Origin: Welwitschia mirabilis
Lineage: Eukaryota > Gnetophyta > Gnetopsida > Welwitschiales
Direction of reading: 5' to 3'
DNA: 64,000 bases
Assembly (NCBI GenBank): GCA_051453625.1
Contig: JBOZIK010000001.1
Span: 176,625,647-176,689,646 of the forward strand
The translations under genes and the position numbers were made by a program. Numbering within the stretch: position 1 is the first letter of the stretch; each line of letters begins with the position of its first letter. The notes beneath the pieces are model-generated. The model was not told the DNA's origin and did not search any database. It was given only the letters and a program-made list of their open reading frames with translations. This document shows positions 31,921-43,884 of the stretch, one piece after another.

Positions 31921-32157
31921 TCTGAGCTTGTTGCAAACGGTACGATGATCGGCATGATGAAGCCAACTCTCCTCCCAGTTTGTGGCCAAATCTTTGCGTC
32001 TCCAAATGGAACACGAGCTAGCGGTTCCATCTCCGTCAGTGTAATAGGGGCAGAAACTATGAGTTTGCAAAGTGAATGTCGCTTCTGGACATCCGTCGCA
32101 TCAAATGAGGTATGGAAAAGCTTCAAAGCTTCTTTACATTCAAGACTTTAATTGTTT
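31921..32157. other. CpG-retaining stretch with overlapping open frames on both strands
   Basis: Forward (31,912-32,151) and reverse (31,777-32,126) frames of 74-97 codons overlap here. The GC content lengthens chance frames, and I recognise no domain in either. The reverse frame with KRHSLCKLIVSAPITLTEME has plausible composition and may be a second captured fragment. The assignment stays open. Confidence 0.35.
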
Positions 32158-32657
32158 TTCAAATATTCCTTAATATCCACCATTAAACCCCATGTGCTTT
32201 CCTATCACAAGTATTATTTGGCATTTTGACTTATGCTTAGACATTATATGAAATTTGAACATGTTTATGACAAGGTTTATGGAACTTTATGTAATCTTTG
32301 GGTTGGAAGGACGAAGATAGAGCTGATTGTTTATGTTAGGTTGGGAGCTTGTCTTAACCAATGCATGTTTACTATGCAATGTCATATAAAATAAGGTTAT
32401 AAGGAATGCTATGTGACACTTTTGGTAAACTTGTTTTTATGTGAAAATTGCATTTGTTGGTACCTATGTTTCAGTGGTTTTGGTATTGCCATTGATGGTT
32501 TAGTGGTTTTAGTATCACCATTAGTGGATTTGTTCCGGTAGCTGTGTGCTACCATCATCACTATTTTGGTACGTTGTCGTGAGTATTCCAACACACCATC
32601 AATGCTTCATGATTGTCACGTTAGGACTTCTGCAAATGGGTCTATTGGAGGGAGGTT

Positions 32658-33083
32658 TGTAGGGAAAATTAGCTTTATATTTTTTTTGGTTTATTTTTAA
32701 ATAAAGCGCATAGTTGGGTATGCCCATTGCGCTTCAAATTTGAGACATTTAAGGATAGATATATTTCAAGGAGAATGTTTTAGTTTTAGTTATATTTTAA
32801 GTTAATTGTTTTAGATTTTTAGAAGTGTTGGATATTTTATAAAGCAGCATGGGAATGCCCATGTGTATGATTATTAGGTAGTTTGCTATTTATTTAGAAA
32901 GTGGTTGAGATCACTAGGATTGAATCCTTGTTTTATGGATTTGTTGCATGCTAAAGTTGACATTTTATTTGTATATAAACCACTTTAGCTTAATATATGC
33001 TTTGAGTTATTCTCATTAAACATTGCTCCTTGGGATTTCCTAGTAACCATGATCTTTCTCATTTACATTAATGGGATCTTACA
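32658..33083 (+). mobile_element. 3' LTR of element C
   Basis: It starts TGTAGGGAAAATTAGC right after the purine tract and ends GGGATCTTACA. It pairs with 30,351-30,755. Confidence 0.85.
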
Positions 33084-34448
33084 GTAAATAAAAGATTAAT
33101 AATTAATTTCTTATGAAGATAAAAATAAATTATGATAATTTTTATTAGGTTAGACCCATTATAAGATTTACAAAAATTAATTTTATCAAGTTTAAATTAC
33201 TATAAACATATTTTCTAAGATCATACTCTAAGTATAAAATTAATTAAATTTTTAGAGTTGTTATAAGATCACATTACACTAGGAAGGTCATAAATCTTAA
33301 ATTATTTTAAGAAAGCTTATACAATTCTCCATAGTCAGACTACTCATTTACCATAAAATATTAAGTTTTTAAAGAAAACCAAAATGCATGTTGTTGTCTA
33401 TTTTTATTTTTTAATTTGTTTTCATAAAATAACTTTTAAATTATTATTACATATTAAAACATTGCTATTGAGAAATATTTAAAATTATAACAAAATCCTA
33501 GACTTATTAAAAAATATCATTAACTATTATTCAATATTGAATAAGTTACAATACTCCTAACTTATACTTCCATTTGTAAAATTTGAACTTTAGTTATAGA
33601 AAAAACATAAAAATCCATAAATAAATTTATGGCAACTATAGTTAATAAAATTGATGATAAAATTTAACATAAATAATATACATAATATAAAAATAAATGA
33701 TAATTAATAGAAGGTAACATCATTTATAAAATAATTCATAAGATTCATTCAAAGGAAACAATTTTAGTAAACCTTGGGATTTGACATACAGAGTTGCCTA
33801 ACATAAATAAAAATTTAAGGATTAGATAATTCACCATTATAAGAAAATTCTAATATATATTTAATGGAGGAAAAACACTATACAATGCGTTTAATATTTC
33901 ATAACAAAATATAAACCTGTGTATTCAAATATTAAAATAAATCCCTTTGTTAGTTGGGAAAAAATTGCATTATTAATCTCATCAATCAAGCATGTAAAGA
34001 GAACCCTCAAATATCTTCCTCATCTTAGTTTGAATCTAATAAAAGGGATAATATTAATAAAATAAATACTATAATAAGCATATGAAATGCCCTAAGGAAG
34101 TACCCTATTATAGAACTAATTTTCTTAAGAAAACTAGATAACATAGGAATAAAATAAATAGAGAAAACCTACTTGAACAGGTAAATGATTTGTGACTGCT
34201 ATTTCATGGAGATTTAATAAAGATCTAAAATTGAAGATCCTTACCTCTAATCTCAGGTTCTATGCTTCAAAATACACATAAGGAAGAGAATGAAAAGAGA
34301 AGAAGCTAGGAGAATGAGGAGCAGCTTTAATAGCATATACTCATATGAAAATGAATTAGTTTCCAAACAAGGGAAGGGTTATATATATAAGTAACTAATA
34401 GCCTAAAGGTTCTTGATCTAATTGCTCAAAGACTAGTTATATTATTAT
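33084..34448. other. AT-rich stretch; possible reverse-strand promoter near its right end
   Basis: No coding frame was recognised. Near 34,380-34,392 the reverse strand has TTATATATATAACCC, followed downstream (lower coordinates) by a CT-rich leader-like stretch at 34,260-34,330. This resembles a promoter or LTR on the reverse strand, but nothing confirms it. Confidence 0.4.
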
Positions 34449-35848
34449 TACATTCTAAACTTCTTTAGACTCTCATTATGTTATTATTAGGATCTTCATT
34501 AAGATTTTTATAAAATATTAATATAGACAGCGGTATCTTTTTTTTTTGAAATGATAATATAAATAGTATTAAACATAGAATACTTTTTAAAATTCTAATA
34601 GAGATATCTATAAATATTTTATTATTGTTATGATATAAATGATGTTAGAGTATTTTTTTAGCTTTATGAATTAATTTTTCTTATGCTTATAGCATAATAT
34701 CACTCACATGGATTATGATTCACTATATTGAATGAATGACATATTGAATGTGTGTGTGTGTGTGTGTGTGTGTGTGTNNNNNNNNNNNNNNNNNNNNNNN
34801 NNNNNNNNNNNNNNNNNNNNNNNNNNNNNNNNNNNNNNNNNNNNNNNNNNNNNNNNNNNNNNNNNNNNNNNNNNNNNNNNNNNNNNNNNNNNNNNNNNNN
34901 NNNNNNNNNNNNNNNNNNNNNNNNNNNNTATAGTTGATATTAGCCTTCATAAAGAACATGTTTTAGCATGTGATATAATATAGCATGGTAGAGTTGAGTG
35001 ACTTGAGTAGCAAAGGATCCTAAGAAATATATTACATGAATCAATTTTAGCTAATAAATGCATGCATGAACAATAAAGATTTGTGTAAATATGTCATCAA
35101 TAATCAGGTAATTCTCATCCTTACACTAGAAAGTTTAAAGGTACTTTTTATATGCAAGATCAATGTTAGGACATATAGTAGACATTCTATTATCCTTTTT
35201 ATTATGGCTTAAGTTACATGATTAGATGACTTGCAATCATTAAAAACCTTTAAAATTAGTTAAAACTCCTCATACCACTCCCATTGCATAGGAGACTAGA
35301 ACCTAATATGTTAAAAAATGAAGAAAGAATCATAATTTTGACACGTGTTATCTAAAAAAAGACTCCTAACTTAGTAAAAGGTCCTAATTAGAAGCATGTT
35401 CATTTATTATTCTTCTTCTAAGTTCCAAAATAAATTTGTACCTTTAACTTACCATGGAAATGTCTTAGAGATGTTTATTTCTTTATATTACCTTTAAAAT
35501 AATAATAATAATAAATGATATCCTTAGTTCCCTTCTTGAATATCTATTCTTTTTAAGAAAATGTAACTCCCGAGAATATATAATCCTTGTTTTAATAGTA
35601 GATAGTGGGTTGAAAACTACCTATTCCTATTTTCGTAGGAGATATTAAAATATTAAATTAATGGAATCTAAAATTTATAAGACATTAATTCCAAACATAG
35701 TTAATATGAATAATTATGTAAGTTAAAGATGTGTGATATAAGAATATTTATTAATATGATTATAGCAGTGGGAAAAATATCATGAAAGTACAGATAGGTT
35801 TCTTAAGAGTAATATATATATATATATATATATATCTTTTAGTAACAC

Positions 35849-35911
<63 letters not shown>

Positions 35912-36249
35912 TANNNNNNNNNNNNNNNNNNNNNNNNNNNNNNNNNNNNNNNNNNNNNNNNNNNNNNNNNNNNNNNNNNNNNNNNNNNNNNNNNNNNNNN
36001 NNNNNNNNNNNNNNNNNNNNNNNNNNNNNNNNNNNNNNNNNNNNNNNNNNNNNNNNNNNNNNNNNNNNNNNNNNNNNNNNNNNNNNNNNNNNNNNNNNNN
36101 NNNNNNNNNNNNNNNNNNNNNNNNNNNNNNNNNNNNNNNNNNNNNNNNNNNNNNNNNNNNNNNNNNNNNNNNNNNNNNNNNNNNNNNNNNNNNNNNNNNN
36201 NNNNNNNNNNNNNNNNNNNNNNNNNNNNNNNNNNNNNNNNNNNNNNNNN

Positions 36250-36305
<56 letters not shown>

Positions 36306-37163
36306 TCATAGATTTTAAAGTAGGACAAGCATGGATTTGGTTAAGTCACTAGTTGGAAGGAAAGCACAATGGAAGAAATGAGTATGTCACATGTTGGTGT
36401 AACTAGTAAAGGAAGGGAAAGGGAGTGCCTACAAGCAAGTAAGAAAATAAGGTCATCATAGAAGCAAGACTACAAGATATTATAAATAATGGAAGAAGGC
36501 ATAAGGCCTAAAAGAATAATAACAAGAAAATAAGGTGTAAGAAAGAGATCCAAGAAAATATTAATATGAAGGATTGATATCACTCCTCACTAAAGAATAG
36601 CATAGATGTAGTAGCAAAGATGATTTGAAGTATAGGATTCTGTGATGATGAGGATGATCTTAAATGATAAAGAAAAAAACCATAGGCTTGTTTTTTTTGT
36701 TAAATGACTATGTATTGAGCTTAGTCAAATCAAAGCAAAACAATTTTCATAGATGTAGTTGGGGTATGCACGTGAATTATTAACACCATTCATAAAGGTT
36801 GTAATTACATTTCACACATTTTAAAGTGCATCAATTTCATTTCTAGTCTTTTAAAAGGGTAGTTGTTTCTATTTGAGTTTGAATCCAATTTGAGAAGGAT
36901 CATTTAACTTCACTTAGGTTTATAACCCTGTGATCCTCCTATCATAAATTTCAAATGTATATTTCTCTCTATCTTCAAAGACTAGTTAATGAACCATATA
37001 TTACGTTTACATCTAATCCATCATCTAGTCCAAACAGGGTGAGTCCATGCATTGGTATTATAACTTGCTTATGTTGGCAGATAAGAGGAGTTTCATATAC
37101 ACATGAATAAGAATCATATAGAACTTATGATAGTAAGCCATATCAAGTATGTACACACACACA

Positions 37164-37241
<78 letters not shown>

Positions 37242-39246
37242 NNNNNNNNNNNNNNNNNNNNNNNNNNNNNNNNTATATATATATATATAGGGTAGCTAAT
37301 ATTTAGGTTAGATAATTCAGAAAAACATGGTAAAACTACCAATAATGTGAAATATTCTAGGGAAAAACATATTTGATATGATGTTAAAGAAATAATATTA
37401 TTTTAATTATTACTATTATTGTTATTTCTATGTATAAGATTAGGAGCTCAAGTTGGAATAATAAATTTTTTTTTTTTTTTTTTTTGTGTACATATTTATT
37501 TGTCTTAGGTAAAAATATTAAGTTGGAGTGTGATCAAGTAGTTAACAAAGGAAAAACATTTAAAAGAAAAAAAATAAAGCCTCACATTATAAGGATAGAA
37601 GGTTCTTTAATAATAACAAACGGAAATCTTTTTACATTAAAAGTATTACATGTTCTAGCAATAGTAATAATCCTTATCCCCCTTGTATCCTTGTTTGTAC
37701 TTGGGGTATGTTATTTAATTCAAAATGTTTTGGAATTATAATGATCTTAATCTTTATGTATAGCTTATAAGATGGTTGAATGTGTTATTAAGATGAATAA
37801 TAGCATACACATGCTAATGGCCAATAGGGTTTACCCTTTGTAGTGTAAATTTTCAAATATTAGATAAAATAGGATCTATGCCTAGGTGAAAGAGGTTTTC
37901 TGCTTACCATTCTACTCTTTGACTCTCTATGTCACTTCTCATGTCTTGAACATGTGTGGATGTTTAACATATTCTTTGATATAAACCCTATTCTAAACAC
38001 ACTTGGAATGCATATGAATTGATACAATGATGCATGAGGTTCTAATAGCCTTGTTATAATATGTTTATTTAAACTTTTCTTTTATGCTTATACTTGTACA
38101 AGTAAACTTGATATTGTACATGATAGGATGTTATTGAGTTCTTTATTTAGTAAAAATAATTAGAATTTAAGACATACATTACATGTGTAGTTGTATATGA
38201 TTTATTATTTAATTCTATGGATTTATATGAAAATAATAATAGGTTGCATTTCTTAATGCATAAGCCATAGGATACTTTTTATAAAAACTATACAATAGTA
38301 TTGTTCCTAAGCTAAATTTTATAAATGTTATCATGCTTGCTATTAGAATATCTATTTAGAATTTGCTTCACATTATAGATTCAATGATAAGTATTTACAT
38401 TCTTACTTTAGTTTCTTTTCTTAATTAATTTTATGCTATGCGTTACTACGCCTTCTATGAAGTCTATTGAATTTCTTTGTTTGACATTTATCTTTAGTTT
38501 TACATTAAGGGTAACTATGTCTTCTATAAAGCATATTATATTGGTTATATGTTTGATAGTTATTCTTCATCTATACCATGGATGATTATGCCTCCAATGA
38601 AGTGTGTTTCATTTCTTATTTGGGAATTAATTTACTTCATTAAGATATATCATTTCTAGATATTTTATCTTTGAAGTTTTAATCTTATGCATCATGATGC
38701 GTTTCATCATCTGCATATGCTCAAAACTAGATTTGTTGAGTACTATATGAGGCAATCCCTACCTATGAGAGATGACATTTTATACTCATTTCTAATGGCA
38801 ATTACATAACATTGAACATTTTATGCTTAGATGATTATCAAATATTATGCATTTTCCATTGTATGATATGATCAAATATGAGTTCTTTCACTTTTATTTA
38901 TGATTTTGCTTTTATATTAGCATACCCTAGGTTAACTTTTAAGCATATTATTTATAAGTGCTTTTAGTTTAATGATATAGAATAAGATCTTTATGTATGA
39001 GATCTTAGGAACCCCTAGAATCAATTTGTCTTTATAAAAATGGTTTAATAACGTAATGATGTGATTTTAATTAAAGACATTTAGTAATATTACACATATG
39101 TAATTTTATAAAGAAAACATTGTATTGGGATATGACCAATGTTGCTCTCTTAATTATTAGATTCAAGTAGTTATCTAGGAATTAGATACACTATTAAGAT
39201 TATTTAATCATTAAAAAATTAGACTTAAAATTTTAGGAATGTTACA
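34449..39246 (+). mobile_element. 5' LTR of element A (about 4.8 kb)
   Basis: It aligns in order with 51,021-55,600. Matching pairs include TTATTATTAGG (34,480 / 51,052), AGCCTTCATAAAGAACATG (34,942 / 51,341), AATATTCTAGGGA (37,350 / 53,575) and ATAGGTTGCATTTCTTAATG (38,240 / 54,975). It ends GGAATGTTACA at 39,246. N gaps lie at 34,778-34,928, 35,914-36,249 and 37,242-37,273, each next to a microsatellite, so assembly broke at simple repeats. Confidence 0.85.
34749..37290. repeat. Five microsatellite tracts in the 5' LTR of element A
   Basis: The tracts are (TG)n at 34,750-34,777, (TA)n at 35,812-35,834 and 35,850-35,910, (GA)n at 36,250-36,302, (CA)n at 37,153-37,241 and (TA)n at 37,274-37,289. 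The open frames of repeated Cys-Val, Tyr-Ile, Ser-Leu or Thr-His across them are artefacts. The 3' LTR has a different tract, (TATG)n at 52,336-52,382, near the position of the (TA)n tract, so the tracts grew after insertion. Confidence 0.9.
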
Positions 39247-39249
39247 TAA

Positions 39250-39262
39250 TGGTATTAGAGCT
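39250..39262 (+). promoter_or_regulatory. Primer-binding site of element A (initiator-Met tRNA type)
   Basis: TGGTATTAGAGCT differs by one transition from TGGTATCAGAGC within the pairing core. It starts three bases after the LTR end. Confidence 0.85.
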
Positions 39263-39499
39263 TAGAAGTAGAAAAGCATAGTACTAAGAGTTATATCTTG
39301 ATTAAATGCAACTTAAGGTTTTCATTTTCTTCTTTTTGATTATAGCAACTTAGGATGACACTTAAGAGAGCATCTTAAAGAAATAAGGATATTATAGGAA
39401 GTCAACTTGACATGGACTAGATGATGGCATAAGCCTTTGTGAATTCCTAGAGCCTATGCAAACTCAAAAATAAGATATAAGAAACACTACTAGAAATGT

Positions 39500-40210
39500 A
39501 ATTTATAACTTCCAAAAGCTTAGACTTCTAATGTTCAAAGGATCTAAAACCCCTATAGATGCTAAAGCATGGATTACTAAGATTAGTAAAATATTCTAAA
39601 TTTAGCACTAATTAAGGAATATAAGGTAAAAATAACCATTTATTTATTAGAATCTAATGGATCTCTTTAGTGAAAAAGGCATTTTAAAAAGTTTGCATAC
39701 TAGATACATTACTAGCTAATTCAAAAGAGTAAAAAATAAGAAATTTTATGATCTTGAGCAAGGATATATGACAGTTACCTAAGATAAAACTTAATTTTTA
39801 TCTCTTATACACTCCATTCATCACTTGAATGATGATTATATGTTGAAGGTAAGTTACTTTGTAGTAACACCACATCTTGCACTTAAGGATCAAGTTTCAT
39901 TATTGGAATCTGAGACTTTATCTTAAGCAATATCTAAGGAAATGATATAAAAAAAAAGCAGACGTAGCAATCAAGAAAGCTAAATCTAGTGTTTCTCCTA
40001 GGAAACCACAATTCAAGAAGATTACTAAAGGTGAGAAGACTCTTATAAAATAAGTGAACCAATTAAAAAGTAATCTTTCAAAAAGCATCAACAATTCTAA
40101 GAGGAATAATAGTCTAAATAGCTTCCAAAGTAATAGTGGTTAAAACCCAAGATTCAGATATTTTTGGTATGATTAAAGTGGAGACCACATGGTAAGCTAG
40201 TATCCTAAAA
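39500..40210 (+). pseudogene. Element A gag fossil with degenerate zinc knuckle
   Basis: The frame LRLLMFKGSKTPIDAKAWIT followed by KISKIF (39,518-39,597) matches 'lrPptFdGt.dP.eAe.Wl..iekiF' of plant gypsy gag. KKFYDLEQGYMTVT (39,735-39,778) matches 'eF..L.QG.msV.eY'. At 40,162-40,206 FWYDXSGDHMVSXYP stands where C-x2-C-x4-H-x4-C should be; only the His and its neighbours survive, with the Cys codons changed to Phe, stop or Tyr. Confidence 0.8.
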
Positions 40211-40392
40211 ATCATAGTACTTCTTTTGGAAGATGTTTTAAGTATAATGTATTGTATTTTAAGAGGGGCTACCCACTACTAAAGTGGATATTTATAAGAT
40301 TTATGGTTTTTAGAGCATAAAACAAGCTCAAGAAAATGTTATACACATTTAGTACCCTTTCAACCCAAAATTATAGAGGAAATAGGTATAAT

Positions 40393-41693
40393 TGTTAACA
40401 TGTAAACATTGACATTTATCTCAATTATATCAGAATAATTTATCATTATGAAGATAATAATTTAGTTATTTTAATCATAAAAATATGTCTTATATTATGT
40501 TATATGCCATGTTTGAACTTATGCGTTTTCCAATGACATTTTTAGGAATTTAACACATAAATTGAAGCCACTCTATTAAAAACACTAAACATTAGTGATT
40601 GGTACAACAACGCTAGTCAAATAAGAGAAATTACCTTTAGACTTATGGATTTGGATTTTTCATGGAGAAGCAAGTTGTTCACGGCCCTAGGATTAGTCAT
40701 TTACTACATCAAAATCGATCATTATCTTCAATGATATGTAGTGATAACATTAGAAGACATGTGGCAGTGGCATGTGGAGCTATCATTTGGATGCATGTGG
40801 TATTAGCACTAGTTGGTGGAGGAATATATCTTCAAAGGCCATGTGTTAAACTCATTATGACAACCTCCACCAGAGACTACAAGACAAAAGATCCAACCAT
40901 TCTATTTAATGGTACATGATAAAGAATTGTAGCCATCCCTTCATATTATAAGCTAAATGATCTCAACCATTTCAACCTTATCTTCACCTATAAAAAGGCC
41001 AAGCACCCTTTATTGTATAATCTTGAATTACTATTAATCTCTTGTTAGTGAAATATTTAGGAGGAGTAATCTACATGATGTCATTTTAAGCTCCCCTTCT
41101 AGGAGTGGGCTAGCTTCAAGTCTAGATTAATGTTTCTTTAGTCTAAGCCTTCTCCTTTGATGTAATGTAGTTCATCTTTTTCAATAAAAATTAGTTTCCT
41201 TTCTTGATTTTAAGTGTGCATGACTTCACACTTAGAATTCTTGATTACTATGTAAATACTAACTTATATATATTTAAGTGAGTCTCTTTTATTTATATTT
41301 TGGTCTCATAAATTATAATTATTTAATGGTTTTTGGTTATGAAATCCTACTTATGATGCTTATCAGAAGGCTATAAGGATCAAAATTAAAAAAGAAATTT
41401 CACCACCACTCATGTAGTAAATAAAATTACGTCATATTAATTCGAGGTTTAAGAGGAATTATAATATATCATTAATTAAAGACCTTTTATTTGTGGAAAT
41501 ATTTAAATTATACTTTAAGTATTAGTTGGTTTTCTTATTTTCACCACTTAAAGTTTTTCTTTTATCTTCTTAATTTGTAAATTTCCTTTGATTTATTTGC
41601 ATTACTATTTGTCTGTTTATCTATTTTAGTTACTTCTATTCTCTTTACAAAAGAACACTACTAAGTCCTCATCTGGTTTTATTATAAGTTATT
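40393..41693 (+). mobile_element. 5' LTR of element B
   Basis: It starts TGTTAACATGTAAACATTGA and matches 46,403-47,709 in order: TTATCATTATGAAGAT, TTATATGCCAT, TCATGGAGAAG, GACATGTGGCAGTGGCATG and GATGTCATTTTAAGCTCC. A TATA-type box, CCTATAAAAAGG, is at 40,987-40,998, and AATAAAAATTAG near 41,202 may be the poly(A) signal. An open 85-codon frame (40,662-40,919) has no domain and is broken in the 3' LTR. Confidence 0.85.
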
Positions 41694-41695
41694 TT

Positions 41696-41713
41696 TGGCA
41701 TTATTGCTAGGGA
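41696..41713 (+). promoter_or_regulatory. Primer-binding site of element B (Asp-tRNA type)
   Basis: TGGCATTATTGCTAGGGA is the decayed form of TGGCGCCGTTGCCGGGGA, the site typical of Tat/Athila elements. All visible changes are at CpG-type or C/G positions going to A/T, as expected after cytosine methylation. Confidence 0.75.
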
Positions 41714-43006
41714 TAGTGGCATGAGAGCTTCATAGTAGGCATATAATATTTTTATTTCTTGCATTTTTAGTTTTTTTAAAAAAAATTTCTTACATTTCTA
41801 GTAAATGATACTACTTCCTTCTAGTGTTACCTGAGCTGGCCCACTTTTTTTAAGCATTTCTTTACATTTTTATATTTACCAGTGGTGGGTAGTGATCCAC
41901 TTTTAGTGATAATCAAACTGATCTATTTTTCTAAGTTCTATTAAGTTTTCACTTTAACATACATATATTTTCATATCAAATCTTTGTGGTTATAGGTTTA
42001 ACGAGTCTTTTATAGGTTTGGGGACCATGGTTCATGATAAAAATGCATAAGAACTTTACTTTTGCTTTCTTTTATTTTCTTGAATTTTTCTAAACTTAGT
42101 AATCAATTTTAGGTTCACTGCACATTTTTGTCCCGCTTTATTTTAGGTTTACTGTGCAATTTTGTCCTGATTTATTTTAAACTCTGTCATTTCATTTTTT
42201 GTCAATTATTTCTTGCTATTCATAACGATAATCAATTTGCATGGTTGAAAACATAACAACTCTATTTTTTTTTAAGCATTTAAAGCAAAACAACTAATGT
42301 TGCCAATAGACCTTACCCATTCCATTAGCTTTTTTTGAAAAGTTTACTTTTTAGTACAATCCTTTATCTTATCCCTTTCAACATTTTATAGTATTAGGCT
42401 CTTCCCAAAAGCATCATTATCTGACATTTTAGATTCAAAATAAATCTTAACCATTCATAAGTTTTTGTTATATTTATAATGTAGATCCTTCTGTCAAACC
42501 CGTTTTAAATCTAATATGATATTTAATGTTAATTATGAAATTGGATTTTTTTACTTTATCTTTTTTTCAATTACAACCCATGCCATTTTCAATTCCAAAA
42601 TCCTTCTAAAACTAGGTAAACTATTAGAGATTATCTTTAAAATGGAAAAACTCCTTCATATATAAATCAACCTCCTTATATCCTTGAGTTTGAAAATTCT
42701 CACTATTAACAAAAAGAGTTTGATCTTTTGTTTTTCACCACCCATTATAACCATTATTTACTATTAACAAAAAAAGAGTTTGGTATTTTTTTTCCACCAT
42801 TTGTTATAACCCTTATTTACTATTAACAAAAAAAGGTTGATCTTGTGTTTTCCACCACCCCTTGTAACCCTTAATCCTAATCATTTGATCACTACCCATT
42901 ACCTTTCAACACTGAATAAACCTATTTAAATTTCTTGAAAAAAGTCTTATAAGATTCATGGAAGCTTAAATGTAAATAAATCATACAATAGTTAAACCAA
43001 ATCATT

Positions 43007-43339
43007 GCTTAAATTTTTACTACACTAAACCAACTTGAAGAGGAAGAGCTTCCTATATGTACTAAACCTAATCCTAAAAGTATCAAAGGGATTGATTATA
43101 GTTACATTGATGAAATCCAAATCATATTTAGAAATAAGGAAGAAATTAATAAGGAAATCCTTAGGTACCTTAAGAATGAGAAAATGCTAGATAAGAAATC
43201 ATTTGAGGAAATCCATATACTTAAAGAGAATTATACATCCAAGGATGAATTGTTTAGAAACCTTTGTGAAGAAAAGAATAAAGAATTCATACATGATCTA
43301 TTACATGTAGAACTTTTTGTTGTTTCAAAATTCTCATAA
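43007..43339 (+). pseudogene. Element B gag-proximal ORF remnant
   Basis: One frame is open for about 110 codons without an early ATG. It begins near TLNQLEEEELPICTKPNPKS and ends LLHVELFVVSKFS. The start resembles MSDQLEELPFL, the gag start of element D at 58,308. The rest is Lys/Glu-rich (IFRNKEEINKEILRYLKNE) and likely forms coiled coil. It differs from the gag core of D, so it may be a rearranged gag end or a separate accessory segment. Confidence 0.5.
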
Positions 43340-43629
43340 GTAAAACATTTCTATACCATCTTTATTGTTTGAGTAACATAGAAACATTAATAAAAAAACA
43401 AACCTTCCTTAGAATTAAGACCACTTTCTAATGATTCTTTTAATGAATAATCACTTTACCTAGTGGTTTCAATCTCAAAATTATGCTTTCCTTAAGATGA
43501 TGTCTTGCAAGAATTATTGAGAAATCATATACAAGCTAAAGAATGGACTTGTGAAGATTTTGAATGCATAAACTTTATTAGTTCTATTAATGTTTTTTAA
43601 TTTTAAGAACTCATGGATAAAAATCTATA

Positions 43630-43884
43630 TTGATTTCCTTCATACTTATGACCCATCATCCAACCTTTGCTTTAACAATCTTGATCTCCTTTTCATACAT
43701 CACACTAGAAAATTTTTATGATTTTAGATTAGATTTTTCTTTTAGATTAAAATTAGGATGGCTAGGTCCATTTACAATGAAATCAATATTACCTCATGGT
43801 GTATCTCTTATGGAACCATCCATTCATTACCACTTGTATAATGATTGTCTTAAGTCATTTTACATAGGTAATCCCAAAATTTAA
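43630..43884 (+). pseudogene. Element B integrase C-terminal remnant (Tat/Athila type)
   Basis: FYDFRLDFSFRLKLGWLGPF, TMKSILPHGVSLM, then YHLYNDCLKSFYIG match the end of Tat/Athila integrase: 'vLlynSrl.lfpGKLrSrWsGPF.v..vfphGav.l....g..FkVNgqRLKhY.g'. The frame is open over 85 codons. The catalytic core that should lie just upstream is missing, so a large deletion joins the gag-proximal region nearly directly to this tail. Confidence 0.85.

Larger units (their letters stand above)
30351..33083 (+). mobile_element. Element C: small non-autonomous LTR retrotransposon carrying host gene sequence
   Basis: Two LTRs of about 405 and 426 bp flank a 1.9-kb interior with an initiator-Met-type primer site at its left and a purine tract (TTGGAGGGAGG, 32,645-32,655) at its right. 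The interior has no gag, protease, reverse transcriptase or integrase motif in any frame. Instead its first 1.4 kb is richer in GC and CpG than anything around it and contains an NPF transporter fragment. An element of this kind must have been copied by enzymes from another retrotransposon. LTR divergence is high, so the insertion is old. I could not establish a target-site duplication. Confidence 0.85.

Noticed and set aside
31777-32126. Reverse-strand ORFs of 74 and 97 codons as a membrane-protein gene
   Set aside because: They are largely opposite the NPF frame or in GC-richer DNA where chance frames are long, and have no domain match. The forward NPF reading explains the region better.
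30341-33090. Target-site duplication for element C (GGTAT / GTAAA)
   Set aside because: The five-base words do not match well enough. The same failure applies to elements A, B and E, whose ends have decayed.
35780-36328. Open frames of 130-180 codons around the (TA)n and (GA)n tracts
   Set aside because: They consist of N and simple repeats (Tyr-Ile, Ser-Leu, Glu-Arg).
37058-37342. Cys-Val and Thr-His repeat frames
   Set aside because: They are translation of a (CA)n microsatellite plus a gap.
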